Assembly: GCA_946183715.1 (NCBI GenBank)
Contig: CAMHDB010000003.1
Location: forward strand, 1-28,652
Reading direction: 5' to 3'
DNA length: 28,652 bases
Origin: an uncultured Oscillibacter sp.
GTDB taxonomy: Bacteria > Bacillota > Clostridia > Oscillospirales > Oscillospiraceae
Below, piece by piece: positions 23,601 through 28,652 of the stretch. The position numbers and the translations under genes were made by a program. Positions within the stretch are counted from its first letter, which is position 1. Each line of letters opens with the position of its first letter. The notes beneath the pieces are model-generated. The model was not told where the DNA came from. It saw only the letters and a program-made list of their open reading frames with translations, and ran no database searches.

Positions 23601-24013
23601 GTACGGCGGCACAGGCAGTCACATTCCTGTGGCGCGCGGCGGGGGCTCCGGAACCGTCCGCGGCGGAAAGCCCCTTCACCGACCTTGACCCCGGGGCCTA
23701 TTACTACAAGGCCGTACTCTGGGCGGCGGAGCACGATATCACGATGGGCACCACGGAAAGTACGTTCTCCCCTGACAAGACCGTTTCGCGCAGTCAGTTC
23801 ATTACACTCCTGTACCGCACGTTCGGCAACGCGGAGAGAGTGGAAAACTGTCCGTTTGAGGATGTCGCGGCGGATTCCTACTACCGCGACGCGGTTGCAT
23901 GGGCCTACGGCAGGGGCGTCACGCGCGGCACCACCGCCACGACGTTCGCGCCCCTCCGCAGTTGCGACCGCGGACAGATTGTGACGTTCCTGTACCGCTA
24001 TTTTGCCGGGTAA
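20630..24013 (+). CDS. Large membrane-anchored surface protein: vWA-like, lipase-like, beta-repeat and three SLH domains
   Basis: 1127 aa. An N-terminal hydrophobic segment (about 9-28) followed by YRRNSS, without a signal-peptidase site, suggests an uncleaved anchor. Residues about 45-155 resemble a degenerate vWA fold (EVVLAFLPSAS...KVVLLTDRAP) lacking the DxSxS metal motif. An alpha/beta-hydrolase, lipase-3/DUF2974-like part (about 350-520) contains the elbow GFSRAAATAN with S416 and NIINQSDPVP with D479. No histidine follows S416 until residue 634, so the usual triad is not obvious. A divergent InlB-type repeat (about 868-942, GYTFTRWYADN) and three SLH domains (about 952-1127) follow. 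SLH domains bind pyruvylated wall polymers. Substrate unknown. Confidence 0.85.
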   Translation: MKKTETKRYLWILAVFLLLLFLLCFWLYRRNSSRPGDRDGASPTRAEVVLAFLPSASADDSTVNVMSAAARQLFDEFRAAESQVSVLYWRLGVPPEGPSCTVSAVSSESDLQTALGRAERGGTLSTAFHYAKGITEEGTTSNRKVVLLTDRAPLDGEQAEEGPYDAHDTAAYQYANAASQSAAELSIRDDLSTVAFLQELSGQEFDFTRRFLNDIQTDGYYEVLNADALETLREQLVAELLAESGVRKLTFRYPNIRDYSAVCYYSDDYFANSAYQYNPSLATMSVSLALSAFASEDQTRYANKSINARNLLQSIGVAEAAVSTNDWFTQRPETDSIGVISGSKPVTLNGQTYTLIAVAIRGGGYGREWASNFTIGEDGQHEGFDTAKNNVLDYLKSYIQKRKIAGPVKFWVTGFSRAAATANLVGGALDQGYDFGADITYSPEDVYAYCFETPAGALLNEVRNQEVYYNIFNIINQSDPVPFVAPSGMGFGRYGIDRYLPSAQASSNYPSERAAMLRIYRAMDSTDGYDVDNFRMQKLSLVNLFLKDRSVVEDDPKNNYSQGVYLSNYVALLVRDYLQSRENYVERYQGEIRELCSIMFGCSEKQQKTILNSIQRQAVEGWPELVGSYFLSSHEEAFSMVSDWLVTAVNEAQVTDYDEETLRSAGAVLSDLLVNLFIKHPNDTTTLIANLSRIAEAHSWELCYAWMASMDDNYKRGAQVSLNEGKYRIVRVNCDVDVSVRDENGGMVAQIVNENPQEIRGSSIISAVNGNGEKVVILPLDGAYRVSVTRRESDSAEPEPVNIGIDEYSAQTANVTRGVDYLGIPLSAGETLEGVIPAIEDGDADYTLTAPDGTTIASTSDLSGEAAEAAYTVTAAPDSDKSGMVLGGGAFRYGDFAQVEATPHDGYTFTRWYADNETSVSTESVYRFCVTRDTVLTARFAAQPPKVAVPVNLSFADVSTQSYCYDAVVWAVQNGIVSGTTDTTFSPKEPCTAAQAVTFLWRAAGAPEPSAAESPFTDLDPGAYYYKAVLWAAEHDITMGTTESTFSPDKTVSRSQFITLLYRTFGNAERVENCPFEDVAADSYYRDAVAWAYGRGVTRGTTATTFAPLRSCDRGQIVTFLYRYFAG

Positions 24014-24026
24014 TCCGGAAACGTTA

Positions 24027-24056
24027 CGCCCCTCCCTTGCCGGGAGGGGCGCTTTT
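24027..24056 (+). terminator. Terminator of the ilvA-to-SLH operon
   Basis: CGCCCCTCCC (24027-24036) pairs perfectly with GGGAGGGGCG (24042-24051) around a 5-base loop, followed by CTTTT, 13 bases after the SLH gene. Confidence 0.88.
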
Positions 24057-24072
24057 ATGCGGAAAGGCGTCA

Positions 24073-24108
24073 CAAAACGGAAACGCCCGCCGGGAAACCC
24101 GACGGGCG
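24073..24108 (-). terminator. Terminator of gap
   Basis: On the minus strand CGCCCGTCGGG (24108-24098) pairs with CCCGGCGGGCG (24094-24084) with one G-U wobble and a TTT loop, followed by TTTCCGTTTTG. It lies 16 bases after the gap stop codon, back to back with the plus-strand terminator. Confidence 0.82.
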
Positions 24109-24124
24109 CGCGCTTGCGGACAAA

Positions 24125-25141
24125 TCAGGCGTTGTCCACGGAGCACATATAGCGGATGAGTTCGGCCATCTTGTTGGCGTAGCCGCACTCGTTGTCGTAC
24201 CAGGAGATAACCTTGCAGAAGTGGTCGTCGAGGGACAGTCCGGCCTTCTCGTCGAAAATGGAGGTCATGGGGCAGCCGAGGAAGTCAGAGGAAACGACTT
24301 CTTCGTTGGTGTAGCCCAGTACGCCCTTCAGTTCGCCTTCGGAGGCTTCCTTCATGGCGGCGCAGATGTCGGCGTAGGAGGCGGGCTTATCCAGAATGGC
24401 GGTCAGGTCGACCACGGACACGTCCAGGGTCGGCACGCGCATGGAAATGCCGGTCAGCTTGCCATTGAGTTCCGGAATGACCTTGCCCACGGCCTTGGCG
24501 GCGCCGGTGGTGGACGGAATGATGTTGCCGGTAGCGGCACGGCCTCCGCGCCAGTCCTTCATGGACGGGCCGTCGAGGAGCTTCTGGGTCGGGGTCACGG
24601 AGTGAACCGTCGTCATGAGGCCCTTGACAATGCCGAACTTCTCATTCAGAACCTTGGCAATCGGGGAGAGGCAGTTGGTGGTACAAGAAGCGTTGGAGAC
24701 AAAGGTCATGTCGGAGGTGTACTTCTTGTTGTTGACACCAAACACGAACATCGGGGTATCGTCCTTGGAGGGAGCGCCCATAACGACGTGCTTCGCGCCG
24801 GCGTCAATGTGGCCCTGGCAGAGTTCCTTCTTGAGGTGAATGCCCGTGCATTCGCAGATATACTCCGCGCCGACGCTGGCCCAAGGGATATCTTTGACTT
24901 CCTTGGCGGTGAAGATGGAGATGGGCTTGCCGTCCACAACCAGCTTGCCGTCGGCGGCCTCTACGGTACCGGGATACATGCCGTGCGTGGTGTCATAGCG
25001 GAGCATATAGACCATATAGTCCAGATTCATGAAGGGGTCGTTGATGCCGACGACTTCCACGCCGTCGAGCTTCATAGCGGCCCGCAGAACCAGACGGCCA
25101 ATCCGTCCAAAACCATTGATACCAATTTTCGCAATCGCCAT
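24125..25141 (-). CDS. gap: Glyceraldehyde-3-phosphate dehydrogenase (type I, NAD-dependent)
   Basis: 338 aa glycolytic enzyme converting glyceraldehyde-3-phosphate, NAD and phosphate to 1,3-bisphosphoglycerate. The Rossmann GINGFGRIGR motif (7-16), the NAD-selecting N34-D35, the catalytic C153 in ASCTTNC and its partner H180 are present, as is the C-terminal SWYDNECGYANKM block. The ATG at 25141 has AAAGGGG 9 bases upstream; the frame is open further upstream through the leader. The gene stands alone with its own promoter and terminator, not in a glycolytic operon. Codon use is strongly biased (almost no rare codons), as for a highly expressed gene. Confidence 0.97.
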   Translation of the reverse strand: MAIAKIGINGFGRIGRLVLRAAMKLDGVEVVGINDPFMNLDYMVYMLRYDTTHGMYPGTVEAADGKLVVDGKPISIFTAKEVKDIPWASVGAEYICECTGIHLKKELCQGHIDAGAKHVVMGAPSKDDTPMFVFGVNNKKYTSDMTFVSNASCTTNCLSPIAKVLNEKFGIVKGLMTTVHSVTPTQKLLDGPSMKDWRGGRAATGNIIPSTTGAAKAVGKVIPELNGKLTGISMRVPTLDVSVVDLTAILDKPASYADICAAMKEASEGELKGVLGYTNEEVVSSDFLGCPMTSIFDEKAGLSLDDHFCKVISWYDNECGYANKMAELIRYMCSVDNA

Positions 25142-25243
25142 AGTAGAATACCCCTTTCTTTTCACCCCGGGCCTGTCGGACACGGGGCGCGGAAATGCCG
25201 GGCCTTTCCCGCAATCGGCCCGCCGTTTCGCATTGCAACAGGT

Positions 25244-25272
25244 ATCATAGCACATTGTCAAAAATTTCGCAA
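25244..25272 (-). promoter_or_regulatory. Sigma-A promoter of gap
   Basis: On the minus strand TTGCGA (25272-25267) is separated by 17 bases from TATGAT (25249-25244). The leader to the ATG is about 95 bases and contains GC-rich short inverted repeats. A TTGACA nearby (25261-25256) is only 6 bases from the -10 and cannot be its partner. Confidence 0.6.
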
Positions 25273-25366
25273 TCGTCATTTTTTATAAGGTTAAACCGGA
25301 AAATTGTGGAACTTTCACAATGTCTTTCCGCCCCCACAGAAATTCCGTCAGGCTTCGACGGGATTC

Positions 25367-25395
25367 TTGACAAACGCGCGGCGTTCGTGTATCAT
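25367..25395 (+). promoter_or_regulatory. Sigma-A promoter of the 101-aa gene
   Basis: A perfect TTGACA (25367-25372) is separated by 17 bases from TATCAT (25390-25395), 45 bases before the ATG. It is divergent from the gap promoter; nothing else is seen in the 299-base gap. Confidence 0.7.
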
Positions 25396-25440
25396 GGAAA
25401 ATACTGGCAACTTACAGCACGGAACAAGGTGGTTTTGGCT

Positions 25441-25746
25441 ATGGTGAATTTCATCAACGTACTGGCGGCGATTTCCACGACGCCCACGCTCATTCGACAG
25501 CTCAACGAGATTCTCGACTCGGAAATCTCGCTCCCGAACATCCCGACGCCGACGATGGGCGGGCAGATGGTCTGGGACACCCTCGCGGAGGCCAACGGCT
25601 GGCGCTTACAGCAGAACGAGTTGACCAAGCACTGCCGCATTCTCGACCCCGACGACGTGCGCCGCGCGTGGGGGACGCGCAAGGGCATGGAAAAGGCCCT
25701 CGAAACCTTGCAAAACAGCATTGCCCGCAGTCCGGAGAACGGATAA
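25441..25746 (+). CDS. Conserved-looking small protein of unknown function
   Basis: 101 aa, function not recognised. It is predicted mostly helical and soluble: INVLAAISTTPTLIRQLNEILDSE, then an extended PNIPTPTMGG segment, then WDTLAEANGWRLQQNELTKHCRILDPDDVRRAWG and a final amphipathic helix. The PTMGGQMVWDTLAEANGWRLQ part looks like a small domain. The ATG at 25441 follows an AAGGTGG site; the frame is open upstream but across the promoter. It is a single-gene transcription unit with a consensus promoter and a strong terminator, which supports expression. Confidence 0.8.
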   Translation: MVNFINVLAAISTTPTLIRQLNEILDSEISLPNIPTPTMGGQMVWDTLAEANGWRLQQNELTKHCRILDPDDVRRAWGTRKGMEKALETLQNSIARSPENG

Positions 25747-25747
25747 C

Positions 25748-25780
25748 GAAAGTCCCTGTCAGGTCGTGACAGGGACTTTC
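25748..25780. terminator. Bidirectional terminator between the 101-aa gene and the gamma-CA operon
   Basis: A perfect 14-bp inverted repeat (25748-25761 with 25767-25780) with a 5-base spacer. The arms end in GAAA/TTTC, giving a short T-run in either direction. It lies directly after the stop codon of the plus-strand gene and 7 bases from the end of the minus-strand gene. Confidence 0.75.
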
Positions 25781-25787
25781 CCGCGCT

Positions 25788-26273
25788 TCAGGACAGGGAA
25801 TCGCGGCAGGCCCGCGCGAATTGCAGGTACTTCCGCGCCGAAACCCGGTTCCGCTCGATTTCCTCGTCAGTCAGCGCGCGCGTGACTTTCGCCGGACTGC
25901 CCAGAATCATAGAGCCGTCGGGGGCGTCCATTTTGCCCGTGACGAGCGCCCCCGCCCCGACAATACAGTTATTCCCGATTCGCGCGCCGTTGAGGACAAC
26001 CGCGCCCATGCCGATGAGCGTATTGTCGCCCACGGTGCAGCCGTGTACAATCGCCCCGTGCCCAATCGTACACCCCCGCCCGACTTTCGTGCCCTCGTGC
26101 AGTACGGCGCAGTCCTGTATATTGGTCTCGTCGCCGACGACAATCGCGCCGTCGTCGCCGCGGATGACTGCGTTGTACCACACGCACACGCCCGCGCCGA
26201 GCGTCACGTCGCCCATGACTTTCGCGCCGTCGCAAATCAGCGCGTTTTCGTCCGTCTGACGCAGTTCGTACAT
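25788..26273 (-). CDS. Gamma-carbonic-anhydrase-like hexapeptide protein (YrdA/PaaY group)
   Basis: 161 aa left-handed beta-helix. The zinc-binding histidines of the family are present: H59 in AVLHEG, and H72 and H77 in IGHGAIVHGC, with the 5-residue spacing seen in Cam-type enzymes. The VIRGDDGAIVVGDETNIQD block is also typical. Such proteins bind metal, but many short bacterial members show weak or no carbonic anhydrase activity, so the reaction is uncertain. The ATG follows AAAGGGGCGGAG. It is the last gene of a minus-strand unit behind the M29 peptidase (18-base gap). Confidence 0.9.
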   Translation of the reverse strand: MYELRQTDENALICDGAKVMGDVTLGAGVCVWYNAVIRGDDGAIVVGDETNIQDCAVLHEGTKVGRGCTIGHGAIVHGCTVGDNTLIGMGAVVLNGARIGNNCIVGAGALVTGKMDAPDGSMILGSPAKVTRALTDEEIERNRVSARKYLQFARACRDSLS

Positions 26274-26291
26274 GCTCTCCGCCCCTTTCCG

Positions 26292-27533
26292 TCAGGACAG
26301 CTCCGGGGAGAAATTCCCGTCCGTAAAGACCGGAATCTCGCGCCCGTCCGCAGTCGTGCCCGTAATGCGCAAGTCCGGCGTCCCGACCATGAAATCGACA
26401 TGGGTAATGGAATCGTTGAGGCCGCGCGCCTTCAATTCCGCTTTCGACATGCCCCGCCCGCCCTCAATGCACGGGTACGCCTCCCCGAACGCAATATGAC
26501 AGGCGGCGTTTTCGTCGAACAGCGTATTGTAGTAGAGCAGTTTCTGGTTGGAAATCGGGCTGTCATAGGGGACGAGCGCGACTTCCCCGAAGTAGGCCGC
26601 GCCCTCGTCGACGGAAATCGCGGCTTTGAGTTCGTCTTCCCCGCGCTCCGCGTGTGCTTCCACGATTTTCCCGTCGCGGACGACAAAGCGGAATTTGTCG
26701 ATGATGTTGCCCTCGTGTACGAGCGGCATGGAGGCGTAGACGACGCCGTTGGCGCTGTCGCGGCGGGGGGCGGTGAAAATTTCCTCCGTGGGGATGTTAG
26801 CAATGAATTTCTGTCCGGCGGGGGTGGCGTCCTCGCCCGATTCCCAGATGTGGCCGTCCGGGAGTTCAATCGTGAAATCGGTGCCCAGCGCGTTTTCGTA
26901 GTGCAGGGAGCGGAAGCGCATAGCGTTCAATTTGACAGTCCGGCGGTGGAGGGTGTCGAGATGTTCGCGCCAGCGCTCTACGGACTGCCCGTCGCCCCGA
27001 ATCCGGATTGCGTGGAAAATGGCGTCCCAGAGGGCGTCCACGGCGCGTTCCGGCGACAAGTCCGGGAATACCTTCCCGGCCCAGCCCGGAATCGGAATGG
27101 ACGCAATGCACCACGGGAACGCGCTGGACATTTGCAGTCTGTCGAACTCCTCCAGTGCCTTCCCCGACGCGCGCTGGCTTCTGACGAGCCGCGCCGGGTC
27201 GACGCCCCGCAGGTTTTCGGGGTCGGTGGCCGAAATCACCAGATACGCCGCGCCTTCCCGGGCATAGTCGTTGTAGAAGCGCTCCCGCCACGCCGGAACG
27301 GTATCGAAAATCGTATCGTCGGCGTACAGGTACTTCATACGCGTCATGTCGTCGTCGACCCAGTTCGTGACCACTTCCTTACAGCCCGCCCCGTAGGCCT
27401 CGCGTGCGCACATCCGCGCGAAGTACGCGCACTCCACCGGGGCCGAAATCACGAGCCGCTGTTCCCGGCGCACGTCCAGCCCGACGCGTACCAGTAAGCG
27501 GGCGTATTCCTGTAATCTGCTGTCGTTGTTCAA
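26292..27533 (-). CDS. Family M29 aminopeptidase (AmpS / aminopeptidase T type)
   Basis: 413 aa metallo-aminopeptidase that removes N-terminal residues from peptides, probably in the cytoplasm (no signal peptide). The NIPTEEIFTAPRR block carries the metal-binding glutamates. Downstream segments with LHYEN, LPDGHIWESGED and the final THVDFMVGTPDLRITG match family M29. The start is a TTG at 27533-27531 with AGGAGG exactly 8 bases upstream; no ATG is better placed. It is preceded by the nucleotidyltransferase gene (42 bases) and followed by the gamma-CA-like gene. No functional link among the three is evident. Confidence 0.92.
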   Translation of the reverse strand: MNNDSRLQEYARLLVRVGLDVRREQRLVISAPVECAYFARMCAREAYGAGCKEVVTNWVDDDMTRMKYLYADDTIFDTVPAWRERFYNDYAREGAAYLVISATDPENLRGVDPARLVRSQRASGKALEEFDRLQMSSAFPWCIASIPIPGWAGKVFPDLSPERAVDALWDAIFHAIRIRGDGQSVERWREHLDTLHRRTVKLNAMRFRSLHYENALGTDFTIELPDGHIWESGEDATPAGQKFIANIPTEEIFTAPRRDSANGVVYASMPLVHEGNIIDKFRFVVRDGKIVEAHAERGEDELKAAISVDEGAAYFGEVALVPYDSPISNQKLLYYNTLFDENAACHIAFGEAYPCIEGGRGMSKAELKARGLNDSITHVDFMVGTPDLRITGTTADGREIPVFTDGNFSPELS

Positions 27534-27575
27534 GGGAAAATCCTCCTGTCGTGTTTGCTGTGTAGTATGCCCGGT

Positions 27576-28490
27576 TTACGGCAGAAGCGTCTCGGGATAC
27601 GTCCCGGCGGCGTGCAGGGCGCGGAGGCTTTCCGCGACGCGCGGGGCGTCCTGCTGATACGTCATGCCGAACCACTGCGCGGAGGAAGTCAGGACGCGTA
27701 CCGACAGGCGTCCCGCCGCGCGTTCGGCGTCGACGACCGACGGGAGATAACATTCCGCTTTCGGATTGTCCCCGGCAGTGCGCAAGAAATTTTCGAACTC
27801 GCGCCGGAACGCCGGGAAAATCGACGGCGCGAAGCCCCACATATTCATAGAGGCGATATCGTCGGGGCGCAGTGCTACGCCGCTGTCCTCGTCCCAGAGG
27901 CCTCCAGAGGGCGACGGCCCGATTTTCAGGCGTTCCGTAATGCCCTGTAAGATACCGTTTTCCACGGTACAGATTCCCCGGGAGACCGTGCCGCTTTCGG
28001 AAAGCGTGTTCTTGAGAATATAGCCGACCATTAACGCGGAGCCTTCCGGGGGCAGAGTAGTCAGGGCGTCGTGCATGACGCGGTAGGCGTCGATTCCGTA
28101 GTAGTCGTCGGCGTTGATGACGCAGAAGGGCTCCCGGACGGCCTCCGCCGCGCACAACAGCGCGTGGGCCGTACCGAAGGGCTTTTTGCGTTCGGGCGGG
28201 ATGTGATAAAAACTCGGGACGCTGGAAAAGTCCTGAAAGGCGTATTCGACTTCCACGGCCTCCCCGGCGTCGGTACGGAAGCGGGAGAGGCGATTCCCGA
28301 ACAATTCCTCTATGACGGGTTTCGATTCCGGGCGGATGATAAAGACGACTTTCCGGAATCCGGCGCGGATTGCGTCGTAGATAGAGTATTCCATGAGGGG
28401 TTCGCCGTGGGGGCCGATTCCGGTCGTTTGTTTGTCGCCGCCGTAGCGGGAGCCAAGCCCCGCCGCCATAATGACTAGCGTCGTTTTCAT
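27576..28490 (-). CDS. Sugar-phosphate nucleotidyltransferase family protein
   Basis: 304 aa GT-A-like NTP-transferase. The N-terminal MAAGLGSRYGGDKQ nucleotide loop, a central VINADDYYG metal/phosphate motif and FGTAHALL match nucleotidyltransferases that activate sugar phosphates. The rest does not fit GalU, RfbA or GlmU well, so the substrate is unknown. The ATG at 28490 has GGAGG 8 bases upstream. A frame extending to 28631 is not used, because it runs through a terminator hairpin and the end of the upstream gene. It heads a three-gene minus-strand group. Confidence 0.88.
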   Translation of the reverse strand: MKTTLVIMAAGLGSRYGGDKQTTGIGPHGEPLMEYSIYDAIRAGFRKVVFIIRPESKPVIEELFGNRLSRFRTDAGEAVEVEYAFQDFSSVPSFYHIPPERKKPFGTAHALLCAAEAVREPFCVINADDYYGIDAYRVMHDALTTLPPEGSALMVGYILKNTLSESGTVSRGICTVENGILQGITERLKIGPSPSGGLWDEDSGVALRPDDIASMNMWGFAPSIFPAFRREFENFLRTAGDNPKAECYLPSVVDAERAAGRLSVRVLTSSAQWFGMTYQQDAPRVAESLRALHAAGTYPETLLP

Positions 28491-28505
28491 GTACAAAGCC
28501 TCCAT

Positions 28506-28533
28506 AAAAAGTCCGCGCCGTCTCCGGCGCGGA
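28506..28533 (-). terminator. Terminator hairpin just before the nucleotidyltransferase RBS
   Basis: On the minus strand TCCGCGCCG (28533-28525) pairs with CGGCGCGGA (28520-28512) around a 4-base loop, followed after one C by TTTTT (28510-28506). It closes the partial upstream gene but lies only 16 bases from the next start codon. Confidence 0.75.
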
Positions 28534-28540
28534 GTATGCG

Positions 28541-28652
28541 TTACTGTTCCCGGATGGTGATGGATTCGATAATAGGCTGTTCGTCGGCGGGAATCGTGCC
28601 GTTGTCGTCGGTGGGTTCGGCGTCGGCACAAATCTTGTCTACGATGTCCATG
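28541..28652 (-). CDS. C-terminal end of an unidentified gene
   Basis: 36 codons plus a TAA stop on the minus strand, reading acidic sequence (KICADAEPTDDNGTIPADEQ, then IIESITIREQ). The frame is open to the window edge. An ATG at 28651-28649 might be internal. Nothing recognisable. A terminator hairpin follows immediately. Confidence 0.5.
   Translation of the reverse strand, partial: MDIVDKICADAEPTDDNGTIPADEQPIIESITIREQ

Noticed and set aside
25256..25261. TTGACA on the minus strand as the -35 of gap
   Set aside because: It is only 6 bases from TATGAT; TTGCGA at the correct 17-base distance is the better partner.
24221..25288. 355-codon plus-strand frame opposite gap
   Set aside because: Shadow caused by strong codon bias in gap; crosses the gap promoter.
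25821..27497. 558-codon open frame on the plus strand opposite the gamma-CA and M29 peptidase genes
   Set aside because: Antisense shadow of two clear genes; it has no ribosome binding site and no recognisable domain.
1..28652. CRISPR array, tRNA, rRNA, insertion sequence or prophage genes
   Set aside because: No regularly spaced repeats, cloverleaf or rRNA segments, transposase or integrase motifs were seen on either strand.
1..28652. Apparent excess of GTAC and shortage of TGCA in codon pairs such as Val-Gln and Leu-Gln
   Set aside because: A partial count over the first 3.6 kb showed only a modest skew and many TGCA sites remain, unlike the near-complete loss of GATC.

Overview
The window is a chromosomal segment of a GC-rich, spore-forming Bacillota, most likely a clostridial lineage of the Oscillospirales type. 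The evidence is a division/cell-wall (dcw) cluster in Gram-positive order, SpoIVB followed directly by Spo0A, a PASTA-bearing class B PBP, an S-layer-homology (SLH) surface protein, and strong AGGAGG-type ribosome binding sites with some TTG and GTG starts. The placement is an inference from gene content; no 16S gene or other marker is in view.

Layout. Bases 1-12496 (+) hold the dcw cluster: the end of rsmH, ftsL, a class B PBP, murE, mraY, ftsW, murG, murA, ftsQ/divIB and ftsZ. These genes run from lipid II synthesis to the Z-ring. murF, murD and ftsA are absent from positions where many relatives carry them. MurE carries the DNPR motif of meso-diaminopimelate-adding enzymes. ftsZ has its own consensus promoter and a strong terminator.

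Bases 12500-13800 are an accessory island. On the minus strand there is a 69-aa antitoxin-like protein with an excellent promoter, and a 61-aa glycine-zipper cationic peptide. Between that peptide and spoIVB lies about 600 bases without a convincing gene. It holds strong hairpins, promoter-like elements on both strands and two terminators, which look like one or more unannotated structured RNAs.

Bases 13804-15842 (+) are the sporulation pair spoIVB and spo0A. Two perfect 0A boxes lie upstream of spo0A. coaX (-) is convergent with spo0A and overlaps its 3' end by 25 bp; a 139-aa unknown gene lies upstream of coaX.

Bases 17227-24056 (+) look like one transcription unit. It contains threonine ammonia-lyase, RidA (which clears that enzyme's reactive enamine/imine products), a LacA/Maa-type acetyltransferase, an acidic lipoprotein, and a 1127-aa membrane-anchored SLH protein with vWA-like and lipase-like parts.

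Bases 24073-28652 are mostly minus strand: gap (GAPDH) with its own promoter and terminator, a small plus-strand orphan, then a nucleotidyltransferase / M29 aminopeptidase / gamma-carbonic-anhydrase-like operon, and the end of one more gene.

The most striking global signal is that GATC occurs only once in the entire window (bases 2-5), where base composition would predict on the order of one hundred. No complete novel defence or mobile system is visible. The best candidates for something undescribed are the structured-RNA region at 13304-13640, the small peptide next to it, and the cause of the GATC avoidance.
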